DNA of 37,901 nt from Eubacteriales bacterium (GTDB lineage Bacteria; Bacillota_A; Clostridia; Christensenellales; Aristaeellaceae). The translations under genes and the position numbers were made by a program. The DNA is taken from the NCBI GenBank assembly GCA_028692205.1, contig JAQUXV010000002.1, positions 1 through 37,901 of the forward strand, written 5' to 3'. Position 1 is the stretch's first letter. Each line of letters starts with the position of its first letter. Under the pieces are notes generated by a model. The model was given only the letters and a program-made list of their open reading frames with translations, made no database searches and was not told the origin of the DNA. Shown here in pieces: positions 8,342 to 15,000 of this stretch.

Positions 8342-9093
8342 TACATTTTCGCGATTGGGCTCGGAAAGTCGGGATCAGCGGCGATAGCGTGTTGCATCGT
8401 ATCGAAACCGGCACTTTGCCCGCCGAGTTGGTCAACGGCGTGTATTTCATCGACGAAAATCTTTCTTTGCCGGCAAAGGGAAATCGCTGGCATCCGCCTC
8501 AGAAAACCGAAAGGCGCTGCGTCGTTTGTGGCAAGTCGTTGACGGGCGAAACCAGACGGTCTACCTGTTCCGAATCCTGCCGCATCGAATTGTCAAATCG
8601 GTCAAAGAAGCATAATGAAGCGAACCCTCGAAGGGGCGAATGCAAATATATCGGGCAAACCTTTGGTGAGCTGACTTTGTTATCAAGCAACGGCGATGGC
8701 ACGTGGCATATGCGGTGCAGTTGCGGCAAGATATGCGACAGAGACAGCAGCAGCGTTATTATGGGCGATACCACATCCTGCGGCCATGTGCGCGCAGACA
8801 CATCACGAGCATCTATTCACGACCGGGTTGGCTTTGTTGACCATACAAGCCTTTCGCAGATCAAAGCAATTTCTTCGGGCAAACTCAGATCGTCGAACAC
8901 TAGCGGTGTAACCGGTGTTCGCGCTATCCCGCGAGCGGGGTATACTGTCTACGTTGCAAAGATTACCTTTCAGCGTAAGATAATACATCTTGGTACGTTC
9001 CCAGATTTTGCTTCGGCTGTTTCGGCGCGGAAAGAAGCTGAGAAGATCTATTTTTCTCCGATGATCAAGAAGCATAAAACTAGATATAAATAA
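8332..9093 (+). CDS. HTH / double zinc-ribbon / AP2 domain protein
   Basis: 253-aa larger paralogue of the preceding protein, overlapping it by 10 nt, with AAGGAGG 7 nt before the ATG. Four modules can be seen: an N-terminal HTH-like segment (FRDWARKVGISGDSVLHRIE, residues 5-24); a zinc knuckle with CVVC and CSESC (about 63-84); the GQTFGELTLL...CSCGK...SCGH ribbon; and a C-terminal AP2-like domain (NTSGVTGVRAIPR, YVAKITFQRKIIHLGTF, ASAVSARKEAEKIYF). No nuclease motif is visible. The two tandem AP2 proteins look like a duplication followed by gain of the N-terminal modules. Likely DNA-binding; the target is unknown. Confidence 0.75.
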   Translation: MALIHFRDWARKVGISGDSVLHRIETGTLPAELVNGVYFIDENLSLPAKGNRWHPPQKTERRCVVCGKSLTGETRRSTCSESCRIELSNRSKKHNEANPRRGECKYIGQTFGELTLLSSNGDGTWHMRCSCGKICDRDSSSVIMGDTTSCGHVRADTSRASIHDRVGFVDHTSLSQIKAISSGKLRSSNTSGVTGVRAIPRAGYTVYVAKITFQRKIIHLGTFPDFASAVSARKEAEKIYFSPMIKKHKTRYK

Positions 9094-9123
9094 GCCCCCG
9101 CCAGTCTCTCCCGGCGGGGGCTT
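9092..9123. terminator. bidirectional terminator between convergent operons
   Basis: A perfect 11-bp stem AAGCCCCCGCC/GGCGGGGGCTT with a 10-nt loop lies 3 nt from the end of the leftward lysis operon and overlaps the stop of the rightward AP2 gene. On the minus strand it is followed by CTTATTTATAT. It insulates the cassette from the phage late operon. Confidence 0.85.
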
Positions 9124-9126
9124 ACA

Positions 9127-9612
9127 TTATGCTGTGGTTTTTACGCTTGTATCATTGGTCGCCACCTTGATCCCCGCCGCAATCTGCGCGAGGTTTAGCG
9201 CCGTCCATGCGCTGATGATGGCTGCCTTGATCTGATCCTGATCGGCATTAATCTTTATCGTTTTCAACGCCTTTGTCACGAACACGGCAGCGGCATCGAA
9301 CTTTGCGGCGCCATTACCGCTGCCGAACGTTTTCTCGGCGAGATCCACGGCCCATTTGGCAACGGTGCCCACAATCGGTACCTTCAGCAGCGGTACAATG
9401 TACTTATACGTGAGCCACAGTAGGAACGATCCAAGCGCGACACCGATCAGCACGATGAGAGCCGCGACGATCGGCGTAGCGTCGAAGGTGCTTGCGGTTG
9501 CCTGGGTTACGGATTCAGCCGATGCGAACGACGCGATGCCAAGGGTTATGAACGCTGCGCACACCATCAGCGCAACAAGCAGGGTCAGTATCCGTCTGGT
9601 TTGCATCTTCAT
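9127..9612 (-). CDS. phage holin, LLH-like
   Basis: 161-aa membrane protein, last gene of the late operon. The N-terminus looks like a signal or first membrane segment (TRRILTLLVALMVCAAFITLGIASFASAES), followed by a second segment PIVAALIVLIGVALGSFLLWLTYKYIV. The rest is amphipathic (VAKWAVDLAEKTF, AAVFVTKALKTI, AAIISAWTALN), as in the LLH holin family where KVP-spaced helices follow the membrane part. It would permeabilise the membrane so that the endolysin encoded two genes upstream reaches the wall. AAAGGAG lies 6 nt before the ATG at 9612. Assignment rests on topology and on its place in the lysis cassette. Confidence 0.7.
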   Translation of the reverse strand: MKMQTRRILTLLVALMVCAAFITLGIASFASAESVTQATASTFDATPIVAALIVLIGVALGSFLLWLTYKYIVPLLKVPIVGTVAKWAVDLAEKTFGSGNGAAKFDAAAVFVTKALKTIKINADQDQIKAAIISAWTALNLAQIAAGIKVATNDTSVKTTA

Positions 9613-9642
9613 GGGAAATCTCCTTTCAATTTTCAGGTTGAA

Positions 9643-9981
9643 TTAGCCGCACGATGAATCGTCACTGCTATTGGTATCCGAACTAGTAAACAGATGATAC
9701 TTGTTGGTAAAATACTTTTCGCTTACACTGTTGCCGGAATACAGTGCTTGCACGAAGGCCAACGCCTCCAACGCGCCGCGGAACGCCGCCAGCTGATCGT
9801 CCGGCGCATCGCCGATGGATGTGCGCGCCAGCAGATACAGCCCGACAATGATAGCGTCGCTTACAGCGTTGGCAATCTTCGACCATTGGATATAAAGCTT
9901 CTTTTTAGTGGGCTGGCGCGCCTTGGTCTTTGTTTTAACTGTTATCCTAACCACCGCTTCCTTTGAGCCTGACGATTTCAT
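9643..9981 (-). CDS. hypothetical phage protein in the lysis module
   Basis: 112-aa protein, strongly basic at the N-terminus (RITVKTKTKARQPTKKKLYIQW), with one moderately hydrophobic stretch (IANAVSDAIIVGLYLLARTSI) and a Ser/Asp-rich tail (TSSDTNSSDDSS). The position between the TM/coiled-coil protein and the holin suggests a role in lysis or its timing, but no family is recognised. The start is uncertain: the ATG at 9981 lacks a clear ribosome binding site and overlaps the previous gene by 35 nt, whereas a GTG at 9954 has AAAGGA 4-5 nt upstream and overlaps by only 8 nt. Confidence 0.65.
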   Translation of the reverse strand: MKSSGSKEAVVRITVKTKTKARQPTKKKLYIQWSKIANAVSDAIIVGLYLLARTSIGDAPDDQLAAFRGALEALAFVQALYSGNSVSEKYFTNKYHLFTSSDTNSSDDSSCG

Positions 9982-10249
9982 TTATCCGATTCCATGCGGA
10001 TTTTAGGCTCTCTTCGGTTTTTGCTTGACGCTCCCCGAGATTTCGGACTTCATCGCGAACGTTACGCATATCGCCTTTGATTTCATTAATCCCGTTACCG
10101 ATGTTTTCTAGCTTTACAACCACGGTGGTCATATCGGCAGTCTCTCGCTGGGTGTCCTGACGGTCGTTTCTTCGCTTACTGGATAGTCCGAAGTAGATTG
10201 CAGCAGCCACAGAAAGAACACTAATGAGGATCGTTAGTTCAATCGACAA
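9947..10249 (-). CDS. membrane-anchored coiled-coil phage protein
   Basis: 100-aa protein with a single N-terminal membrane segment (ELTILISVLSVAAAIYFGL), a basic stop-transfer patch (SSKRRNDRQ) and a long charged heptad-like helix (VVVKLENIGNGINEIKGDM...RNLGERQAKTEESLKSAWNRI). This layout is common for small proteins located between endolysin and holin in Clostridia phages and resembles XhlA-type hemolysin/antiholin proteins in topology, but the sequence match is not certain. The start is a TTG at 10249, with AAGGA 9 nt upstream; no ATG in frame fits. It could control lysis timing or form part of the holin complex. Confidence 0.65.
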   Translation of the reverse strand: MSIELTILISVLSVAAAIYFGLSSKRRNDRQDTQRETADMTTVVVKLENIGNGINEIKGDMRNVRDEVRNLGERQAKTEESLKSAWNRINEIVRLKGSGG

Positions 10250-10267
10250 TGTGCATCATCCTTACGC

Positions 10268-11125
10268 TCAAAGTTTAGCTAAGATCGTTTTTAATGTGGC
10301 TGCCTCGTATTCCGTTAGCGTAAGGGTTACGGTTCCTCCTCCGTCGTCCTCGTCGCTCTCAGCTTCGCTGACCGTTGTAAGGTACTTGCTCATGCAGTAG
10401 CCGTATTGGCCGCCTGCGGTCTTGATGTAAGCCCATGTACCCGTGTCGCTGACGCACGTCACCTGCTCGCCGGAGCTGATAGTGGTCACCTTGTTAGCAC
10501 CCGTGTCGGCGGAAGCGCGTACATTCAGCTTGCTGGTACCCGATTTCAGGTTGCTTACCGTGCAGATGTACCCAGCCAGATTGCTCACGGAAATCCCTCC
10601 CTGTGTATCATTTGTAGAATCAATCACATTTTTTGTGGTTTCTCCGGGCTCGGCGGCCCGCGCCCAGTGGGTCCAGCCGTAGGTGGCCATCTCGCGCCGG
10701 ATCACACCGTAGGCGTGGCCGCGAGCCTCGATGTCGGTTCCGTCGCCCATGCAGATGCCGGTGTGCTGCATCTTCCCGCCGGACTGACGATATAAAAACA
10801 GCCCCTCGGATTCCTCCGGGAGACTGTCTATCGTACCCTTTTCGGCCCACACGTCCGCGTTCCACTGGCTGGTAGCGCCGCTCGGCAGCGTGATGCCTGC
10901 GGCTTTTGCGCATAGCTTCGTGAGCTGCGCACAATCCACGCAATGCTTCCCCAGCCATTTTCCCAGCCCGTACTTGCGGATCAGGCTGGCGTAGGCCGGG
11001 TATTGCGCCGCCTGTTGCGCCACGCGCGTTTCGGTGCAGATCCAGCCGGTCGCGCCGTAGATATAACCCCAGCTGACCATGCTTTCCGCTGTCGAAGCGA
11101 TCAGCTTTCTCGCCTCGCTTGCCAT
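10268..11125 (-). CDS. endolysin, NlpC/P60-type peptidase with SH3 domain
   Basis: 285-aa phage lysin that cuts cell-wall peptides at the end of infection. The N-terminal domain (residues 1-160) is an NlpC/P60-like cysteine peptidase: Cys65 in HCVDCAQLTKLC, His121 in KMQHTGICMGD and a likely third polar residue in DIEARGHAYGV. A bacterial SH3 domain follows (about 180-250; LNVRASADTGANKVTTI, GYCMSKYLT), which normally binds the wall. The C-terminus ends with a short acidic linker and helix (SDEDDGGGTVTLTLTEYEAATLKTIL). No signal peptide is present, so export depends on the holin. The start at 11125 has GGAGG 7 nt upstream; the in-frame start at 11167 lacks this. Confidence 0.88.
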   Translation of the reverse strand: MASEARKLIASTAESMVSWGYIYGATGWICTETRVAQQAAQYPAYASLIRKYGLGKWLGKHCVDCAQLTKLCAKAAGITLPSGATSQWNADVWAEKGTIDSLPEESEGLFLYRQSGGKMQHTGICMGDGTDIEARGHAYGVIRREMATYGWTHWARAAEPGETTKNVIDSTNDTQGGISVSNLAGYICTVSNLKSGTSKLNVRASADTGANKVTTISSGEQVTCVSDTGTWAYIKTAGGQYGYCMSKYLTTVSEAESDEDDGGGTVTLTLTEYEAATLKTILAKL

Positions 11126-11163
11126 ATCATCGCCTCCAAACGAAAAGCGGGCTTCCGCTCGCG

Positions 11164-11256
11164 TCACTTTTTATGCCTGCCCCAGCCGTACCCTATGGCC
11201 AACGTGATAATGATCGCGCCTAGCCAGATTATGGCCACCCAACCTGCCGCCGTCAT
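11164..11256 (-). CDS. 30-aa single-pass membrane protein
   Basis: A very short gene coupled to its upstream neighbour by an ATGA overlap (11253-11256). The product is one hydrophobic helix (GWVAIIWLGAIIITLAIGYGW) ending in the basic tail GRHKK. The stop lies 38 nt before the endolysin start. Its size, topology and position in the lysis module suggest a small holin- or pinholin-like protein, but this is only inference. The uniform helix, the overlap geometry and the positive-inside tail argue that it is a real gene and not chance. Confidence 0.55.
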   Translation of the reverse strand: MTAAGWVAIIWLGAIIITLAIGYGWGRHKK

Positions 11257-11522
11257 TCGGTACCACCCGCATCATCGGCGAAGATCTCTTCTTCGGTGCG
11301 TTCAACCACTATGCCATCTGCAAGTTTATAACGATAATGCTCTTGATCGTCGATTAAGCGTTTCGGCAAGTAGTTATGCTGAGCATGGTGATATCTGTCG
11401 CCTTCGCCTTCATCAATCTGCGTCCAACCAGTTGTGTCTTGCAGAAATGCTGACGAATTTATGTCGATAACACGGTTCAAATCGTCTACCTTGATATAAA
11501 CTTTGTATAATATATCCATCAT
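11253..11522 (-). CDS. small tail-associated phage protein
   Basis: 89-aa protein encoded directly after the fibre gene. The sequence (SSAFLQDTTGWTQIDEGEGDRYHHAQHNYLPKRL, YRYKLADGIVVERTEEE) is of a type often found downstream of receptor-binding proteins in Clostridia phages; no function has been assigned that I know of. The start at 11522 is chosen because AAGGAGG from the end of the fibre gene lies 11 nt upstream; a second ATG follows at once. The open frame to 11609 would overlap the fibre gene. Its stop overlaps the next, 30-aa gene by 4 nt. It could be a fibre chaperone or cap. Confidence 0.65.
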   Translation of the reverse strand: MMDILYKVYIKVDDLNRVIDINSSAFLQDTTGWTQIDEGEGDRYHHAQHNYLPKRLIDDQEHYRYKLADGIVVERTEEEIFADDAGGTE

Positions 11523-11538
11523 TAATCTAGCCACCTCC

Positions 11539-13029
11539 TTATAATTCCGCGCTTGCTTCATATACGCCTGAAATTGCTCTGTATTGCCCGCTCCCCGTTG
11601 TTGTAACACGTAAAATAACCATTGATCGCGTGCTACTGCTTACGCTCACCGTTGAACATCGGGTATATGTTGGGGTTGTTAAAATGGTTACGGTGGGTTC
11701 TATTCGGGGCAAGACTGGGTATGCCTGACTCCCTGCAAACTGATAGCTCCATCCGGTATCAGCAAAATAATATCCGCACGAATTTTCAACTTCGCCCCGC
11801 CAATAGTACCTGGCACAAGCCAGATAGCTCTTGATGTAACTAAGAGCTTTATCATAAGAAAGCGTGCTTTCTTCGCCCAATTCCAGCTTTGCATGGCGTA
11901 ACGTGATTTCTGAAGAAGTCTCAATGCTGATGTAGGGTACATAGTATTGAGTTTGTTCGTTGATCATCACACCGCCGGCGCGATAATTAAACCCTAAGGT
12001 AATTGTTCCTACGCCGGGTAACGTATAGACTTCTTCAGCATCCGCTTCATTCACGGCTTCCGGGAAGCTACCTGCGATCGAAAGATAATCGCCATTGCTA
12101 TCCTGAACGGTGAACATACATCCCTGCCCAAGCAATTCATTGTAATCGATTTCAAAATACTGCAGGATTTCTGCACCTATTGGGAGATACAGCCCCGTGT
12201 TAAGCGTCCACTTTACGCTCCCAGCGATGAGCTTCCACATGTCGAGGTAATACGTCCCGACTGTGCTGTATGATACTCCGCTCGATCTGCTTCTCTGATT
12301 AACAGGAGTAACAAAGTTACCGTTAATTAGCAAATTCGGGCTTGCCGATCCTGCTCCAATATTTTTTCTGAATCGCGCCTTATCCGCGTTCGAAAGGTTC
12401 ATGTCTTCGGTGTACTTTACCACCGAATTACTCAGCGCGGTGATTAGGTTCAGCAGGTTCCCCGCCGCATCGCCATCCAGCGTGGCTTGTACCGTTGTAA
12501 ACCAGCTGTCAAAGGCGTCCTGCGCCTGAGCCATCAGTGTCGCCAAGTCATTCGGCATAGCAACGCTGCTCATTACCCGCTCGTCTGTAATCACGCTCTG
12601 GGTAATGGCAGCCGCGCTGCTGGCCACCGCGATTCTGGCCAGCGGTATATCATACCCGTCTGCGTCGTTTTTCAATGCCGGCGCTTCCGGAACATCATCC
12701 GGCGTACCTTCCAGATACAACAGGGTGGTCTTCCGGTTGGCGTAATCAGCCCGTGCTACAATCCGGTCGATTCTGTCCATCCCGTCAAACGGCGCGGTCA
12801 GCGTGAAGGTTTTATCCGCGATGTTGATCCCGAATCGTCCTTTAGCTACACAGCTTCCTGCTTTTACCTTGATGTTGAAGTCTCCGGCGGCCAGCACCTG
12901 CAGGTCGGTCGCGCTGATCATAATCACCCCATTGGTCAGCACCGCCGCGATAATTCGTGCCAAATCATCCGCATCGTGCGTACGGTCTCCGGCAATCGCG
13001 TTGTAAGGGTAATAGTTATCCATATCCAT
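11539..13029 (-). CDS. phage tail fibre / receptor-binding protein
   Basis: 496-aa structural protein at the distal end of the tail module. The N-terminal half (residues 1-165) resembles the baseplate-attachment domain of BppU/upper-baseplate type proteins: NYYPYNAIAGDRTHDADDLARIIAAVLTNGV, then beta strands with AGSCVAKGRFG and a DRIDRIVARADYANR segment. A helical linker follows (DAFDSWFTTVQATLDGDAAGNLLNLI). The C-terminal part (PNLLINGNFVTPVNQR onwards) is a beta-rich carbohydrate-binding-like domain of the sort that opens with LLINGNF. It likely determines host recognition. GAGGTG precedes the ATG. No collagen repeats or depolymerase motif is seen. Confidence 0.8.
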   Translation of the reverse strand: MDMDNYYPYNAIAGDRTHDADDLARIIAAVLTNGVIMISATDLQVLAAGDFNIKVKAGSCVAKGRFGINIADKTFTLTAPFDGMDRIDRIVARADYANRKTTLLYLEGTPDDVPEAPALKNDADGYDIPLARIAVASSAAAITQSVITDERVMSSVAMPNDLATLMAQAQDAFDSWFTTVQATLDGDAAGNLLNLITALSNSVVKYTEDMNLSNADKARFRKNIGAGSASPNLLINGNFVTPVNQRSRSSGVSYSTVGTYYLDMWKLIAGSVKWTLNTGLYLPIGAEILQYFEIDYNELLGQGCMFTVQDSNGDYLSIAGSFPEAVNEADAEEVYTLPGVGTITLGFNYRAGGVMINEQTQYYVPYISIETSSEITLRHAKLELGEESTLSYDKALSYIKSYLACARYYWRGEVENSCGYYFADTGWSYQFAGSQAYPVLPRIEPTVTILTTPTYTRCSTVSVSSSTRSMVILRVTTTGSGQYRAISGVYEASAEL

Positions 13030-13033
13030 AAAA

Positions 13034-14116
13034 TCACCTCATTTTAATGCGCTCAGCGATGGTCGGTAGCGGGTCTCCAATGGTCAGCGTCCGGGTAAGC
13101 GTATGGTTTCTTTCGCGTAAAGACTCTTCCGTGATGCGAACATCTACGTTAACATTCCACCCGGCTTTTCTCACTGTAACGATGTCGCCCAGTGCATAGT
13201 CAACGCTATAGGCAACCATCTGCTCATCGGCGGGCAGGGTGCCGGTTGCGCTTTTAACAGGCCGTTCCTTGTCCAGTTCCTTCTGCGCCGCTTCTACCTT
13301 TTTCTGGTAGTATTGGGCGCTCGTGAGCGTCGTGGTGCTTCCGTCGGCATTGGTTACGGTTTTGCCACCGCTGTCGCTGGTGCAATCCTCGAAACGTTCA
13401 AATCCTGCGGCGTCAGTTTCACCAACTTCCAGCACCACATCGTCTGCGTCGGTGATGTACATCACATTTTTACTGTCCGCTATGCTTTCCGTGTATTCGA
13501 TGTTCCGCATGGTTTCCAGCGTCTCGTCGAACAGGATGGGGGTATTTCCGTCTTCGTTGTCTACGGTTCGGTCAGCCCCTGCGGTGACCATCAGCACCAT
13601 GGTTCGCTCGGTGCTATCCCAGAGCACCTTCATGGTCAGGCTGCTGGCGTCGCAGATCGCCTCAATGTTCGTCAGGTACGGTCCGGGGCTGGCCTCCATG
13701 GTGATATCATCGCCGAGGTCGCTGTCGATCTGCCACGAAAAGCGGGGGAATGCCCGATTGCCCTGCAGCTCGGCAAGCATCTGGTTCAGCACCGCACCGC
13801 TTTTACCCTTATAGATCTTTGAGAGCGTGAGCGCTCTCTGATTTAGTATCCATTTCAGGCATTTTCCCTTGACCGAGATAACCTCCTCACCATTTTCATT
13901 CGTGTACTTCTTACATGTAGTCACGATAAAGGCCGTTTCGTCGCCTTCCGGCCAGACTAGGGCTTTCTCTTGAATCTGGCTGGCAATGTCGTCCAGAGGG
14001 CACTCGAAGCTGATCTCGCCCGGTTTAATCGATCTATGTACGATTTCCGGCGACTCGCAGTAATCGATCACGCCACAGGGAATATGGTCCTTCGGCGTAT
14101 AAAGCCATATTTGCAT
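13034..14116 (-). CDS. phage tail protein, Gp37-like (Tal / baseplate hub)
   Basis: 360-aa siphovirus tail protein, matching in layout the ReqiPepy6 Gp37-like family, which forms the hub at the tail tip. Visible features are an opening with LYTPKDHIPCGVIDYCESPEIVHRS, a central alpha/beta segment (YLTNIEAICDASSLTMKVLWDSTERTMVL) and a C-terminal part with DYALGDIVTVRKAGWNVNVDVRI and TLTIGDPLP, which recur in this family. It sits directly between Dit and the fibre, as expected for a Tal-type protein. No peptidase or lysozyme domain is fused to it. GAGG lies 7 nt before the ATG; its stop is 4 nt before the fibre start. Confidence 0.8.
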   Translation of the reverse strand: MQIWLYTPKDHIPCGVIDYCESPEIVHRSIKPGEISFECPLDDIASQIQEKALVWPEGDETAFIVTTCKKYTNENGEEVISVKGKCLKWILNQRALTLSKIYKGKSGAVLNQMLAELQGNRAFPRFSWQIDSDLGDDITMEASPGPYLTNIEAICDASSLTMKVLWDSTERTMVLMVTAGADRTVDNEDGNTPILFDETLETMRNIEYTESIADSKNVMYITDADDVVLEVGETDAAGFERFEDCTSDSGGKTVTNADGSTTTLTSAQYYQKKVEAAQKELDKERPVKSATGTLPADEQMVAYSVDYALGDIVTVRKAGWNVNVDVRITEESLRERNHTLTRTLTIGDPLPTIAERIKMR

Positions 14117-14118
14117 TT

Positions 14119-14988
14119 TTATACCTCAAGGTAGCTGGAATAGTAGAATACGGCAACCGTAAGATAATTCTCACCGCTGTCAGCGCTATAGCTCAGGTAG
14201 TTGTCTCCCGGCGCCAACTGCAGAAAAGTAATGTTGGCGATGTCCAGCAGGCCATAGGCGTTGCTTTCAATGCCTCCGTCGGCCCGGTAGATCGTAGCCT
14301 TTTTCTCGCCCTTTCCCGTCTGCATCGTCAGGATATCCCCGGCATGCAGCATCGTTTTTGCCAGCATATACTGCGTTCGGGCCATGGCGTTCGATATTCG
14401 CGGATTTTCAACATCGCTGCTCGCGGTGAATACGATCCGCATTCCCGCTCCGGCGGTTCCCTCATTGCGCACGTTGATCACACGCTTTTCCGTTCGCTGC
14501 CCAAACATAAATCCCACGCCCTGCTCAATGGTCAGCGGGTAGGAAAACAGCGGCTCCCATGTGGCGATGTTTATCCTGCTCTCGCTTTCTTCCCGCCAGT
14601 AGGGGTTTGGGCACAGAAGATAAAGGTTCATGATAGATCCGTCCTGCGCGTTTGTGTCAACCTTCTCAACAATGCAGCGTATATCCCGAAGAACCGAACC
14701 GCGAGTAATGCGCAGCGTCCCTAACGTTTTGGGGCTGGCCGTACGCATGATCGTTTTCCGAACGGCTACAACGTCGTTATACAGTTTCAGCGTCAACCCG
14801 ATCCGGCGCGGAGATAGGTTGCTTCCTTCGTATCGGCTTCCATCCTGCCCGTTTTGCGTGCTGGTGTAGACTGTGTTTTCATACCCATATAATCCATCCG
14901 CAGCCGTCAGCAGGATGTCCGGCGCCGGCGGCGTTGCGTTGGCGAACGTAAGCATCTCGCCGCTGTCATTGAAATACTGTAGCAGCAT
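14119..14988 (-). CDS. phage distal tail protein (Dit-like)
   Basis: 289-aa siphovirus tail component that forms the ring joining the tail tube to the tip complex. The N-terminal half has the expected ring-domain pattern (GSRYEGSNLSPRRIGLTLKLYNDVVAVRKTIMRTASPKTLGTLRITRG, IRCIVEKVDT), followed by NLYLLCPNPYWRE, a signature often seen in this family. The C-terminal half is a galectin-like beta domain (MRIVFTASSDVENPRI, GDNYLSYSADSGENYLTVAVFY). It lies immediately after the tape measure gene, the standard place for dit. GGGGGG is 5 nt before the ATG. Confidence 0.85.
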   Translation of the reverse strand: MLLQYFNDSGEMLTFANATPPAPDILLTAADGLYGYENTVYTSTQNGQDGSRYEGSNLSPRRIGLTLKLYNDVVAVRKTIMRTASPKTLGTLRITRGSVLRDIRCIVEKVDTNAQDGSIMNLYLLCPNPYWREESESRINIATWEPLFSYPLTIEQGVGFMFGQRTEKRVINVRNEGTAGAGMRIVFTASSDVENPRISNAMARTQYMLAKTMLHAGDILTMQTGKGEKKATIYRADGGIESNAYGLLDIANITFLQLAPGDNYLSYSADSGENYLTVAVFYYSSYLEV

Positions 14989-15000
14989 AATATCCCCCCC

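Noticed and set aside
7136..9093. Integrase or repressor in the + strand cassette
   Set aside because: None of the four proteins has tyrosine or serine recombinase motifs or a typical CI/Xre domain; AP2-like domains occur in integrases, but here no catalytic part is attached.
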